DNA of 64,000 nucleotides from Pseudozyma flocculosa PF-1 (taxonomy: Eukaryota; Basidiomycota; Ustilaginomycetes; Ustilaginales; Ustilaginaceae): assembly GCF_000417875.1 (NCBI RefSeq), contig NW_006920877.1:696782-760781 (forward strand), read 5' to 3'. Below are positions 22,728 to 32,623 of the stretch, piece after piece. Under the pieces are notes generated by a model. That model had not been told where the DNA came from and did not search any database. It was given only the letters and a program-made list of their open reading frames with translations. A program made the translations under genes and the position numbers. How positions within the stretch are numbered: position 1 is the stretch's first letter; the number at the start of each line of letters is the position of its first letter.

Positions 22728-24601
22728 CTAGGCGGCAGCGCGCATCTTGGACCGCTTGCCGGTCTGCGCCTGGAAACCGCTCTTGATCGCGCTGACGGAC
22801 CGCTGCGAGCCGCACTTTTCGCAGGTGACGAAGAAGATGCGGTTCTCCTTTGTGAGGAGCGTCTCGGGGCGCTTGCAAGTCTTGCAGATGACGTACTCGG
22901 TGATGTACCTTCGCAGCACGTTCTCGATCTGCTTGGGCTGGAAACGTCCTCGGATGACGAGCCGTTGCGAGCCGTCGACGGAACCAAGAGTTCCCAGCTC
23001 CGAGAAGAGGTACTGGATCACGTGGTCGGGCTGACGGTGCATCCGCTTGCAGATGTCGACGACGTTGGCGAACATCGTCTTCTTGGATCCATCCCTGGTG
23101 ACCTGCGGCGGGACCATGGTGAACTTCTTCTTTTCGCCAGACAGGGCGGGGTTCTGGGCTCGCAACGTCTTGAAGATGCGTCCGAGAAGCTACGATTAAG
23201 AGGAAAGGAGCAGCGCGGAGAGGACGGAAATGCGTCAACATCGAGGCCGAAGTCTGAGCGGGTCATGAAGACGCGACGATGCTGCGCTGCAAAACTCACC
23301 TCCTGATATGTGTAGTCGCGATCCGTGCCATGCCAGGTCTCGGGCTGATCTTCCTTGGTCTCGGCGCCTTCGCCATCCTCTTGAGCGAAAGGGTTCTCTC
23401 CCAGGTCCTCCTCGTCGCCGATGGCGCCGGCCTCGCCATCCTCGCCACCTTCGCCGAGCTCCTTCTCAAACGCCTCGAGGTCGAATGCGGCCTTCTTCGA
23501 CTTGGACTTTTTCTTCTTCTTCATCTCTCCGAACTGGGAGAATTGTGGGATTGGCGGCAGCAGACGCGCGGGCGAAGGATCGAGCGGTCAGCGGAACGAC
23601 TCGACGTCANNNNNNNNNNNNNNNNNNNNNNNNNNNNNNNNNNNNNNNNNNNNNNNNNNNNNNNNNNNNNNNNNNNNNNNNNNNNNNNNNNNNNNNNNNN
23701 NNNNNNNNNNNNNNNNNNNNNNNNNNNNNNNNNNNNNNNNNNNNNNNNNNNNNNNNNNNNNNNNNNNNNNNNNNNNNNNNNNNNNNNNNNNNNNNNNNNN
23801 NNNNNNNNNNNNNNNNNNNNNNNNNNNNNNNNNNNNNNNNNNNNNNNNNNNNNNNNNNNNNNNNNNNNNNNNNNNNNNNNNNNNNNNNNNNNNNNNNNNN
23901 NNNNNNNNNNNNNNNNNNNNNNNNNNNNNNNNNNNNNNNNNNNNNNNNNNNNNNNNNNNNNNNNNNNNNNNNNNNNNNNNNNNNNNNNNNNNNNNNNNNN
24001 NNNNNNNNNNNNNNNNNNNNNNNNNNNNNNNNNNNNNNNNNNNNNNNNNNNNNNNNNNNNNNNNNNNNNNNNNNNNNNNNNNNNNNNNNNNNNNNNNNNN
24101 NNNNNNNNNNNNNNNNNNNNNNNNNNNNNNNNNNNNNNNNNNNNNNNNNNNNNNNNNNNNNNNNNNNGAGAGAGAGAGAGAGATGCTCACGTTCAGGTCA
24201 TCGTCGCCATCGGCCTTGTCGCCGGCAGCCTCGCCTTCGCCGGCAGCGGGAGCATCAGATGACGCAGGTGCAGCTCCGTCGCCCTAAGTTCACGGGATTT
24301 GAGAGATGGGATGGTCAGATGGTTAAGTCAGGATGTAATAGGCCCTCAAAGCTCGGGCAGAAAGCGCACTCACGAGGTCGAGATCCATCTTCTTCTTGTT
24401 CTTCTTCTTCTTCATGCCTCCGAAGAGGTCGGCCTCCTGCTGCGCGTCTGCATCGGGAGCCTGCTCGGTCGCCTCGGTGGCGTCGGATGCGTCGGGTGCT
24501 GGTGTAGGAGCAGGCGTGTCTTCGAGCTCATCGAGGTTGATGACCTTCTTGTTCTTCTTCTTCTTCAAAGAAGGGTCGAAGAGGGGCTCTGTGTCGGCCA
24601 T
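22728..24601 (-). CDS. SUI3: Translation initiation factor eIF2 subunit beta
   Basis: Beta subunit of the eIF2-GTP-initiator tRNA ternary complex. Exons 24374-24601, 24191-24283, 23300-23533 and 22728-23189 are all phase 0 and give 338 aa. All three lysine-rich boxes that bind eIF5/eIF2B are present: [16 protein letters not shown] and [11 protein letters not shown]. The core has [18 protein letters not shown] and [18 protein letters not shown]. The C-terminal zinc ribbon has CKTCKRPE and CEKCGS. The 558-base N run falls between exon 2 and exon 3; because the flanking exons have good splice sites and the length matches the family, the gap is most likely intronic. A small extra exon hidden there cannot be excluded. 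Confidence 0.93.
23610..24167. other. Assembly gap (558 N) inside SUI3
   Basis: Unknown bases. The right edge is a (GA)n microsatellite (24168-24183; CT-rich on the coding strand, just after the donor GTGAGC). A repeat-induced scaffold gap is likely, and its stated length may be an estimate. Confidence 0.95.
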
Positions 24602-25574
24602 TTTCGAGAGGATGTGGATGCGGACGGAAGGATCTGGTGGCGCTGGAGATCAGGCTGGTTGGGCCGTCTGTCGAACAGGGGTGGTCTGTGGTCGCCTCGA
24701 TGTGAAGGTCTGCAGGGCCGCTAGGAGACGTGGATTCGATACGAGCTGCCGTGCGTTGGCAAAGGGTCGATATCCCTGTCAGTGGCGGCTTCGGTCGTAG
24801 GAGCAGCGAGCGCGAGGGATGATGATGGCGGCGGTGGCGACGGCGATGGCGGCAACGGTGGAGGTGGTGGTGGTCGTCGTCGTTGGTACGGAATGAGTGG
24901 CGGCCAGAGGGTAGGGTCTGGCGGTCGTTGGACTGGAAGAGGCCAAGCTGTCAGACGACTCTGTGCCTCTCTGCGGTGGGCACGCCTTGGGCTGAGCAGC
25001 CCTGCCTGTCCCTAGCCTCCTCTCTGTGGCTGGCTTCGTTTTTTCTCCAGGGGGTTGGGTTGCCTCGTCGCGGCCAGCCAGCCTGCCTGCTGGCTCTGCC
25101 TGTCTCTGTTGGCCCTGACTCGGGGCCAGCCACCCAGGCCCATCTTTCTCGTGCGAGCAAAAGCAATTTTCCAGAGTTCCGCGTCGTGCATACATGTTCG
25201 TGATCGAGGTAGGGGGCGTTCTGGCGGGCGGCGCCGGGGCCGCTGGGCTCAGAGTTCAGAGAGTCGAGAGTCGATCCTCAGCCTGGGCAGACGGGCGACA
25301 CGGGCGAGGGTGGTGAGGGGCGAGGGCGAGGCGGCGGCCCAGGAAGAACGTACGGGCGCAAGAGCCCCGCCCCGCCTCGTCGTCCGTTGTCGTCGCCGCC
25401 GCCGCCGCCAGGCGTGCAGTGGGACAGCCAAGGCAGAGAGCGAGGGGCACCATTTCTCTCGACCCGTCGTCGCTTCTCCACCACGCTCACACCTTGTCAC
25501 CATCCCTTCGACCTCGTCAACCCTCCTCCTCCTCCTCCCTCGCACCCCTTCGACTCGCTGCCTGATTCGACAAG
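24602..25574. promoter_or_regulatory. Divergent intergenic region (SUI3 / ATP3)
   Basis: Lies between the divergent starts of eIF2-beta and ATP synthase gamma. It has GGTGGCGACGG and GGTGGTGGTGG repeats around 24826-24875, GCC/GTCGCCGCC repeats near 25385-25410 and a C/T-rich leader (CCTCCTCCTCC) just before the ATP3 start. It presumably carries both promoters. Confidence 0.45.
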
Positions 25575-27215
25575 ATGGCCATGCTTCCTCGTGCCGCCAG
25601 GCCCGCCCTTGCCGGCCTCACCTCGGCTGCTCCCGTCGCCGTGGCCGCCCGCGCCGGCTTCCACTCTTCCACCAGCCAGGCCGCCCCGCTCCGCGAGACT
25701 GAGCAGCGTATCAAGTCGGTCAAGAACATCGAGAAGATCACCAAGGTCCGTAGCGCACCGTTTCCCTACACGACACCGCGAACGAGATGAGACCGTCCGC
25801 CGTCTCCTGCACATGTCATTGGCCGCCTCAGCATCCTGCCGGCTCCGGGTGACATCGTGCCGCTGCCGATATCTTGGCCGCAGTGCCGGCCACGGTGCAC
25901 TCTATCGCCGGGCAAGAGGAGGCACCTATCGAGCCGCAGCTTGTTTGAGGCTATCCTCAGGAGCACGCAGCGTAATTGCGCTCGCACCTGGACCTCGAAC
26001 GCATGTCAGCAGCGACGAGGTTCGGAGCTTCGCTCCACCAGCCACGTATACTCGCCTCGTCCGGCACTGCACTCTTGCTGGCATGCCTCCCTTTTTGCCC
26101 GCCCTTGTCCTCGGTTCTGGCCGCAGTGGATCTACGCTCGCCTCCGAAGTCAGCAAGCCAGGCAGAGAAAGTGTTGTTCACTGACCGACGGCACCGCCTC
26201 CTCCGCTTCTCGTCCCGACGGACCACAGTCGATGAAGATGATCGCCTCCACCAAGCTCAACAAGGCTCAGCGTGCCATGCAGGCCGCCAAGGTGTACGGC
26301 GCCGCCAACAACGGTGAGTGTGAGAGTTCTCTGCTCGGGCCAGCTGGATGAGAACGATCAAGGGGTCCGGATCACCCCCGTTGGCGGGCGAGCTTCCTCG
26401 TGTCCATCAACGTCCGCACCGCTCGTTGGAGGGGCGACACTTCCCGCTCCTCGGAATAGCATCCGCCGGGGGCATCGAGCTCATTGTGCTGAACGGGTGG
26501 TCCCTCGACATCGTGCCGCTTGCAATGTGCAGAGATCTTCAAGAACTCCGAGGCCGTCGCCCCCGAGGGTGGACGCCAGCTCTTCATCGTCGTCTCGTCC
26601 GACAAGGGTCTCTGCGGTGGTATCCACTCGTCGGTCACCAAGCGCACCAAGGCCGAGTTCCTCAAGATCGGCCAGTCGGCCGGCGACGCCTCGTCGTCCG
26701 AGGGACCCGCCGTGGTTGTGCTCGGCGAGAAGTCCAAGGCCCAGCTCGCCCGTGCCCTCCCCAAGAACCTGGCGCTCTCGTTCAACCAGGTTGGCAAGGA
26801 CGTCCCCACCTTTGCCGACGCCAGCGCCATCGCCGACCAGATCATCAGGAGCGGCGTCAAGTTTGACAAGGTCAACCTGATCTACAACAAGTACGTCTCG
26901 GCCCTCTCGTTTGAGTCGGACGTGATGGAGGTCTTCAGCGAGGACGCTCTCCGCAACGCGCCCCAGTTCAAGCTCTACGAGCAGGAGGACGACGTCACCA
27001 AGGACCTTGCCGAGTTCTCGTTTGCCAACGCCATCTACGCCGCCCTCGTCGAGGGACACGCGTCGGAGATCAACAGCAAGCGCAACGCCATGGACAACGC
27101 CTCGAAGAACGCCGGAGACATGATCTCGTCGCTCAACATGATCTACAACCGTGGACGACAGGCTGCCATTACCAACGACCTGGTCGACATCATCACCGGC
27201 GCCTCGGCTCTCTGA
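25575..27215 (+). CDS. ATP3: ATP synthase F1 subunit gamma, mitochondrial
   Basis: Central stalk of the mitochondrial F1 ATPase. Exons 25575-25745, 26229-26313 and 26533-27215 join in phase to 312 aa. The N-terminus MAMLPRAARPALAGLTSAAP is a typical matrix presequence, followed by TEQRIKSVKNIEKITK, SMKMIASTKLNKAQRAM, SDKGLCGGIHSS and the C-terminal coiled-coil end NAMDNASKNAGDMISSLNMI. Intron 1 is long (483 nt) with donor GTCCGT, which is weaker than the usual GTGAGT; intron 2 is 219 nt. Codons are strongly C-ended, as expected for a highly expressed gene. Confidence 0.95.
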
Positions 27216-27956
27216 GCGAAATCGAGCCCTGCGTAAGGTGCAGCAGCGTCGGCTGCGGCGGCTCCGGGCCTTCAGAAGCAGCGGTAGGATCGGCTTGACA
27301 CTTCTACCGAGCTGTAGCAGTGCACTCAATTCTGTCAAACAACAAGCTTGTGGCTCAGAGACGGTGGCAGTGCCGACGAGATGGCGAATCCCAACGAATC
27401 TAGACGTGATGGTTGTGGTCTTGTGTCGAGTGCGCCCGTGTCCTTACCCCAAAGGTCTCGCCTTTGCTGCGTAGTCTGGGGCCCCGTCCTTGGGGCCAGC
27501 ATTCGCCAGAACCCGGTCTCGCCACCCCATCCAGGCCTCTCGATTCCCGGCATGCGAGAATCATCGTAGTCGGCTTTCGAGTTGGACGCGCCGGAGCGAC
27601 TGGGACGGCGTTCTTGACACGCAAGCCTTGCCGCTGTCGTCGGCACCACCTGCGCGCACCACCGGGGGCACGACGGACCATGCGGACGGGAGGCACCAAG
27701 GAGCAAAGGCGAGCGACAACCTTGAACCTCCATCAATGGCGCACAACCCCTTCCTCTCTCTCTCATGACCCTCTCCGTCGGCTGCGAGCTTCTCCACCTC
27801 CACTCTGCGTCTAACGGTGTACGTCGACGTTGATGCTGCCTCGACGCTGCCCGACGTCACATTCTTAACTACGCTTTGACTCTTGAATCGACTCTCTCGT
27901 TGCTGGGCCATCCAGACCAAGCTGTCAAAGTAGATATCCCACCACCACCACCGGAT
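27216..27956. other. Intergenic, AKR upstream region
   Basis: About 0.74 kb between the ATP3 stop and the aldo/keto reductase start. No gene seen. A frame continues upstream of 27957 to 27876, but only to a TTG codon. Confidence 0.4.
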
Positions 27957-29697
27957 ATGCATACACGGCAACACCTCGGAAACACGCAGCCAACAGCGGA
28001 TTCCCCCTACATCTTCCAGAAACGTTGCCAGGATGACGTCCAATTTGCGCCTCGGATCCAGGCTCAGGGTAAGACTCCCCCGGCGAACGGCCAGAGCCAC
28101 GTAGCACTTGTCGCCGCTAACCTATTACTGACAGGCCACTCTGACCCCTCCTCGGTGCCGCCCCCGAAGCTGAGCGACGGCAACCTGATCCCTCGTCTTG
28201 GTCTCGGTGTCTATGAGATGGACGATGCGGAGACGCGGCGTGCCGTCACCTGGGCGCTCGACGCTGGCTACCGCCACTTCGACTGGTGAGATGACTTTGC
28301 TCCCCAGCAGCCTATCGGTGAAACGCATTTGCCGTTGCTGTTGACCCACGCCTATGAAGCTGACTGGACCGTCCCACGTCGACCACTTGGCCTCGACACG
28401 GACAGTGCGGAATGGGTGGGTCCACGCCGTTTCCGGCGACATCTGCAGAGACCGCGACGGCATTGATGATGGTCGAGATTGACCACGTCCTTTCTCGCTA
28501 CCCGCTTCCGACAGTACTACAACGAGAGGGCAGTCGGAGAAGCCATCCGCCAATACCTCCAGAGGCCCGGCTGTCAGCTCGAGCGAGCCGACATCTTCTA
28601 TGTGAGCAAACTCCAGTCAAATCGCGGCTATCAGAGCGCCAAAAGCTCGATCCAGCAGAGTCTGCAGGCGTGTCAGCTCGGATACATCGACCTGTACCTG
28701 GTGCATTCGCCTTACGGCGGCAGGCAAAGGAGGCTGGAGAGCTGGAAGGCAATCGAAGACGCCAAGGACGCAGGGCTGCTGAAGAGCGTCGGCGTGAGCA
28801 ACTACGGTGAGCGTGAAGCCCAGAATGCGAACCATCCTTGCCCCGGACTAGTGTCGACGAGCGAGCTTTCACTCTGACGGCTCGTCGCTGAGTTGCTTTG
28901 CATGTGCTCTAGGTCAAAGGCACATCGAGGAACTCCTCGCCACCTGCCCGAAGCACGAGCCGGTCATCAACCAGTGCGACTTGCATCCATTCATGGCTCG
29001 TGCCGACCTGGTCGAGTACTGTCGGAAGAACGAGATTGCGCTCGAGGTGCGTGTGCTCCGCGACACGGCGGCCCAGGCGTGGGCACCCTTGGCAAACTGA
29101 CGTGACCGACTGCTCGTTCTATTGCGTCGCGCAGTGCTGGGGCCCCTTGGTCCGGGGCGAGCGAATGGATCACCCGACACTCAAGAATCTGGCCAAGAAG
29201 CACAGTGTCACGCCTGCCCAGGTTTTGATGTGAGTCATCGCAGTCGGCGTGTCTGGCCTTCTCGCGTGTCAGCTCTGATGGTGATCCAGGTCCCTTGACC
29301 CCTCCTCACTACCAGTCGGTTCTCGCTGCAACGAGACTACGTGACGGTGAGCGAAACGAGGGGACGGGTGCGATGAGGGCTGCTTCGATGTCATACAAGG
29401 TGCGGATCTGACTCTGTCGACAGCTGGACGCACGTTGCGCAGATCCCCAAGTCGGTGTCGAAGGACCGGATCGAGGAGAATGCCAACGTATTCGACTTCG
29501 CCCTCGACGAGAAAGACATGGAGCGGCTTCTGAGCCTGGACGAATACCTCGTCACCGAGTGAGTTCAAAGACGGAAATCAGGCGACCTGAAGATGGGCTT
29601 CCCGACATATATGCGACCAAGGCTGACCGGTGACGATCCACGATGGTTCGTCGTCTTCCTGCGCAGCTGGGATCCCATTGGGGACGACTCGGTCTAA
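27957..29697 (+). CDS. Aldo/keto reductase, nine exons
   Basis: Cytosolic-type NADPH-dependent carbonyl reductase. Exons 27957-28068, 28135-28285, 28406-28415, 28515-28806, 28913-29046, 29135-29229, 29316-29346, 29443-29558 and 29667-29697 keep phase throughout and give 323 aa. The catalytic tetrad is intact: Asp in GYRHFDC, Tyr as the first Y of YYNERAVG, Lys in FYVSKLQ and His in DLYLVHSP. The coenzyme motif IPKSVSKDRI is formed across an intron, and the end DWDPIGDDSV is typical. The 10-nt exon 3 supplies the DCAEW spacing between the catalytic Asp and Tyr. The first ~45 residues are an extension without recognised motif. Substrate unknown. Confidence 0.88.
28406..28415 (+). other. 10-nt micro-exon of the aldo/keto reductase
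   Basis: TGCGGAATGG, preceded by acceptor ACAG and followed by donor GTGGGT. With the TG left over from exon 2 it encodes C-A-E-W, restoring the family pattern D-C-A-x-x-Y-x-N-E and the 0 phase needed by exon 4. Confidence 0.75.
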
Positions 29698-30149
29698 TGC
29701 TGCCCATACTCGGAGTTGCCACTGTGCTCACACACATGGTGAGGCCAGCTAAGCTGATTGTCGACGCTCGAGTGAAGCCGCACGAGGTTGTGGACTGCTT
29801 GCATGTTGGCGTGTGAGGACAGAGGAATTGTGGTGTGACGGCCTGCAAGTGCGTTGCGCCAGCGTCGGTGCGTGCGGTGCGGATTCGTGGTGGCACGGCG
29901 GAACCGAACTCGGTGACTCGGGGCCAGCAGTCCAATCGGGCGCCGGGACAAGAGAGTCAAGGGTGAAAGGAGACGCAAGGGGGAAAAAAATTGGGATGGC
30001 GGGGGGCTCCGCCGCCTGCTGCTGCTGGCCGGCCGGCACCCGTCATCGCTCTCAGGTGGCCACCGCCATTCGCGACCTGCCCTGACCTGTACGTCTTCTT
30101 CGCTCACCAACGACAGCCATCTTCCGCCCCCTCGTTCCTCCGTCGTTGC
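29698..30149. other. Intergenic, KRS1 upstream region
   Basis: Lies between the AKR stop and the lysyl-tRNA synthetase start. It includes an A-run with GGCGGGGGG near 29980-30005. No gene seen. Confidence 0.4.
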
Positions 30150-32219
30150 ATGCTGCGCAGCCTCGCCACATCAGCTCACGCCCACGCTTTCCTGTCGATA
30201 GCTGCCAGATTGCCTCTCCCCCGCATCGCACGCACCCGACCCACCCATCTACCCATCCTATTCCAGACACACGTCAGGACCATGTCGGCCACTGACGCCG
30301 CCGCCGATGCGGCCAAGCTTCTCCGCGACGAGGTGACCGGAGAGATGGTCAGCAAGAAGTGAGTCAGTCAGCTAGCTGCTCCGGATCGCAACCTCATCCC
30401 CACCTTCTCCACGCTTCCGCCGAGCTGAACCCGAGATCGCCGCCGCCGCGTTCGCACACTCTTGGCCCCCTCCTGCAGCGAGCTGAAGAAGCGGATGAAG
30501 AAGAGGGAGAAGGATGCTGAAAAGGCAGCCAAGGCCGCTGCAGCTCCGGCTCCTGCCGCCTCGGCCAAGAAGGCCGAGTCTGCCGCGGCCAACGAGGAGG
30601 AGCTCAACCCCAACCAGTACTACGAGCGCCGCTTCCGCACCATTGCTAAGCTTCGCGAGACCCGCAACCCCGACCCGTACCCGCACAAGTTCCACGTCTC
30701 GATCAGCTTGACCGACTTCATCTCCCGATACGAGGGCAAGCTCGAGGCCGGTCAGCACCTCGAGGGAGAGGAGGTCTCGGTCGCCGGCCGCATCCACAAC
30801 ATGCGGTCGTCGGGCCAGAAGCTCCGCTTCTACGATCTTCACGGAGAGGGAGTCAAAATCCAGATTACGGCCCAGCTTCAGGACCACAAGGACGGCGACT
30901 TTTTCGAGGCGCATGACCTGCTCCGCCGAGGTGATGTCGTCGGCGTCGTCGGTGTCCCCGGCAAGACCAAGAAGGGCGAGCTGTCCATCTTCCCCACCTC
31001 GGTCAAGCTTCTCTCGCCCAACCTCAAGATGCTTCCCAAGGCCGCCCAGGGCGACAAGGGCGGCTTCACCGACACCGAGCAGCGACACCGAAAGCGCTAC
31101 CTCGACCTCATCATGAACAACCACGTGCGCGAGATTTTCATCAAGCGTGCCAAGGTCATCAGCTACGTCCGACGCTACCTCGACAACCTCGGCTTCCTCG
31201 AGGTCGAGACGCCGATGATGAACCAGATTGCCGGAGGTGCCACCGCCAAGCCCTTCATCACCCACCACAACGACCTCAAGCTCGACCTCTTCATGCGGAT
31301 CGCGCCCGAGCTCTACCTCAAGGAGCTTGTCGTCGGCGGCCTGGACCGTGTCTACGAGATTGGCCGCGTCTTCCGAAACGAGTCCATCGATCAGACCCAC
31401 AACCCCGAGTTCTCCATCTGCGAGTTCTACATGGCCTACGCCGACATGTACGACCTGATGGAGATCACCGAGAGCATGATCTCGGGACTCGTCAAGGCCG
31501 TCACGGGCGGTTACAAGATCAAGTACCACCCCGACGGCAAGGACGTCGAGGGCGGCCGCGAGTTCGAGATCGACTTCTCGACGCCCTGGAAGCGCTTCGA
31601 CATGATCGGGGAGCTGGAAAAGCAGCTCAACGTCAAGTTCCCGCCCGCCGACCAGCTCCACACCGAGGAGACGCGGCAGTTCCTGTCGGACCTCGCAGCC
31701 AAGCACAACGTCGACTGCAGCGAGCCCCGCACCTGCTCCAGGCTTATCGACAAGCTCACCGGCGAGTTCATCGAGAACCAGTGCGTGAACCCGAGCTTCA
31801 TCGTCGGCCACCCTCAGGTCATGTCGCCGCTGGCGAAGAGGCACCGCGAGATTCCCGGCCTCTGCGAGCGTTTCGAGGCATTTGTGGCCACCAAGGAGAT
31901 CTGCAACGCCTACACCGAGCTCAACGACCCCTGGGTGCAGCGGGCCAACTTTGAAGAGCAGGCCAGGCAGAAGGACGCTGGCGACGACGAGGCCCAGGCC
32001 GTCGACCACGTCTTCCTCGATGCTCTCGAGCATGGTCTGCCCCCCACCGCCGGCTGGGGTCTCGGCATTGACCGCCTAGTCATGTTCCTCACCGACAGCA
32101 ACTCGATCAAGGAGGTTCTGGCCTTCCCCGCCAACAAGCCGCTCCCATCGGACAACAAGCCCGAGCCCGTGCCCACGCTCGTGGCCCCCGCAGAGACGTC
32201 GGCCGAGGCGCAGCCCTAA
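30150..32219 (+). CDS. KRS1: Lysyl-tRNA synthetase, probable dual cytosolic/mitochondrial forms
   Basis: Class IIb synthetase that charges tRNA-Lys. Exons 30150-30358 and 30479-32219 give 649 aa from the first ATG, or 605 aa from the ATG at 30282. The 44 residues between the two ATGs contain seven Arg and no acidic residue ([20 protein letters not shown]), typical of a matrix presequence. The short form starts [14 protein letters not shown], followed by a Lys-rich tRNA-binding helix ([18 protein letters not shown]). The anticodon-binding OB fold ([19 protein letters not shown]) precedes the class II core: motif 1 region [20 protein letters not shown], motif 2 region [20 protein letters not shown] and motif 3 [11 protein letters not shown]. 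The first ATG has T at -3 (weak) and the second A at -3 (strong), with no ATG between. Confidence 0.93.
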
Positions 32220-32623
32220 AAGAGCGAGCGGATAAAGGCGTAGCCGGCAGATGCGGAGTGGGATGGGAGGCCACGTCGTCCCAGCGCCGCCAACATTGCA
32301 CAGGCTAGGCGCAATTTCGTGAGGGGACCGACCGACACCTCGTGTAGAGTCCGAATCCGATACACAGCCACGCATCACCGACTGCTAGTACGAACGTCGA
32401 TTTGTTCCCAGTCGAGCGTAAAGAGAGAGGCCCGAGCGACGGTCCGCATGCGCCGACGTCGAGCGCGATGGCGTTTCAACTGCCGTAGATGCAGGGACGG
32501 CGGCCAGTACAGATGCACAAAAGCGATCGACTCTGGTGGCACCTCGAAGCCGGCGCGCGGATTGAGCTATGTGGGTTTTGCTCGAGATTCTGTGCGAGAT
32601 CAGCCGGCCCTCCTCGATCCTCA
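32220..32623. other. Intergenic, convergent 3' ends
   Basis: Between the stops of KRS1 (plus) and the CDCA7-like gene (minus). No gene seen. Confidence 0.4.

Noticed and set aside
23279..24507. Long frames running through the N stretch
   Set aside because: They exist only because unknown bases contain no stop codons.
28264..28305. Alternative micro-exon CAGCCTATCG for the AKR gene
   Set aside because: It would need a 22-nt intron, too short to splice; the exon at 28406-28415 fits phase, spacing and intron length.
30372..32033. A 553-codon minus-strand frame
   Set aside because: Antisense shadow of lysyl-tRNA synthetase exon 2; no recognisable domain.
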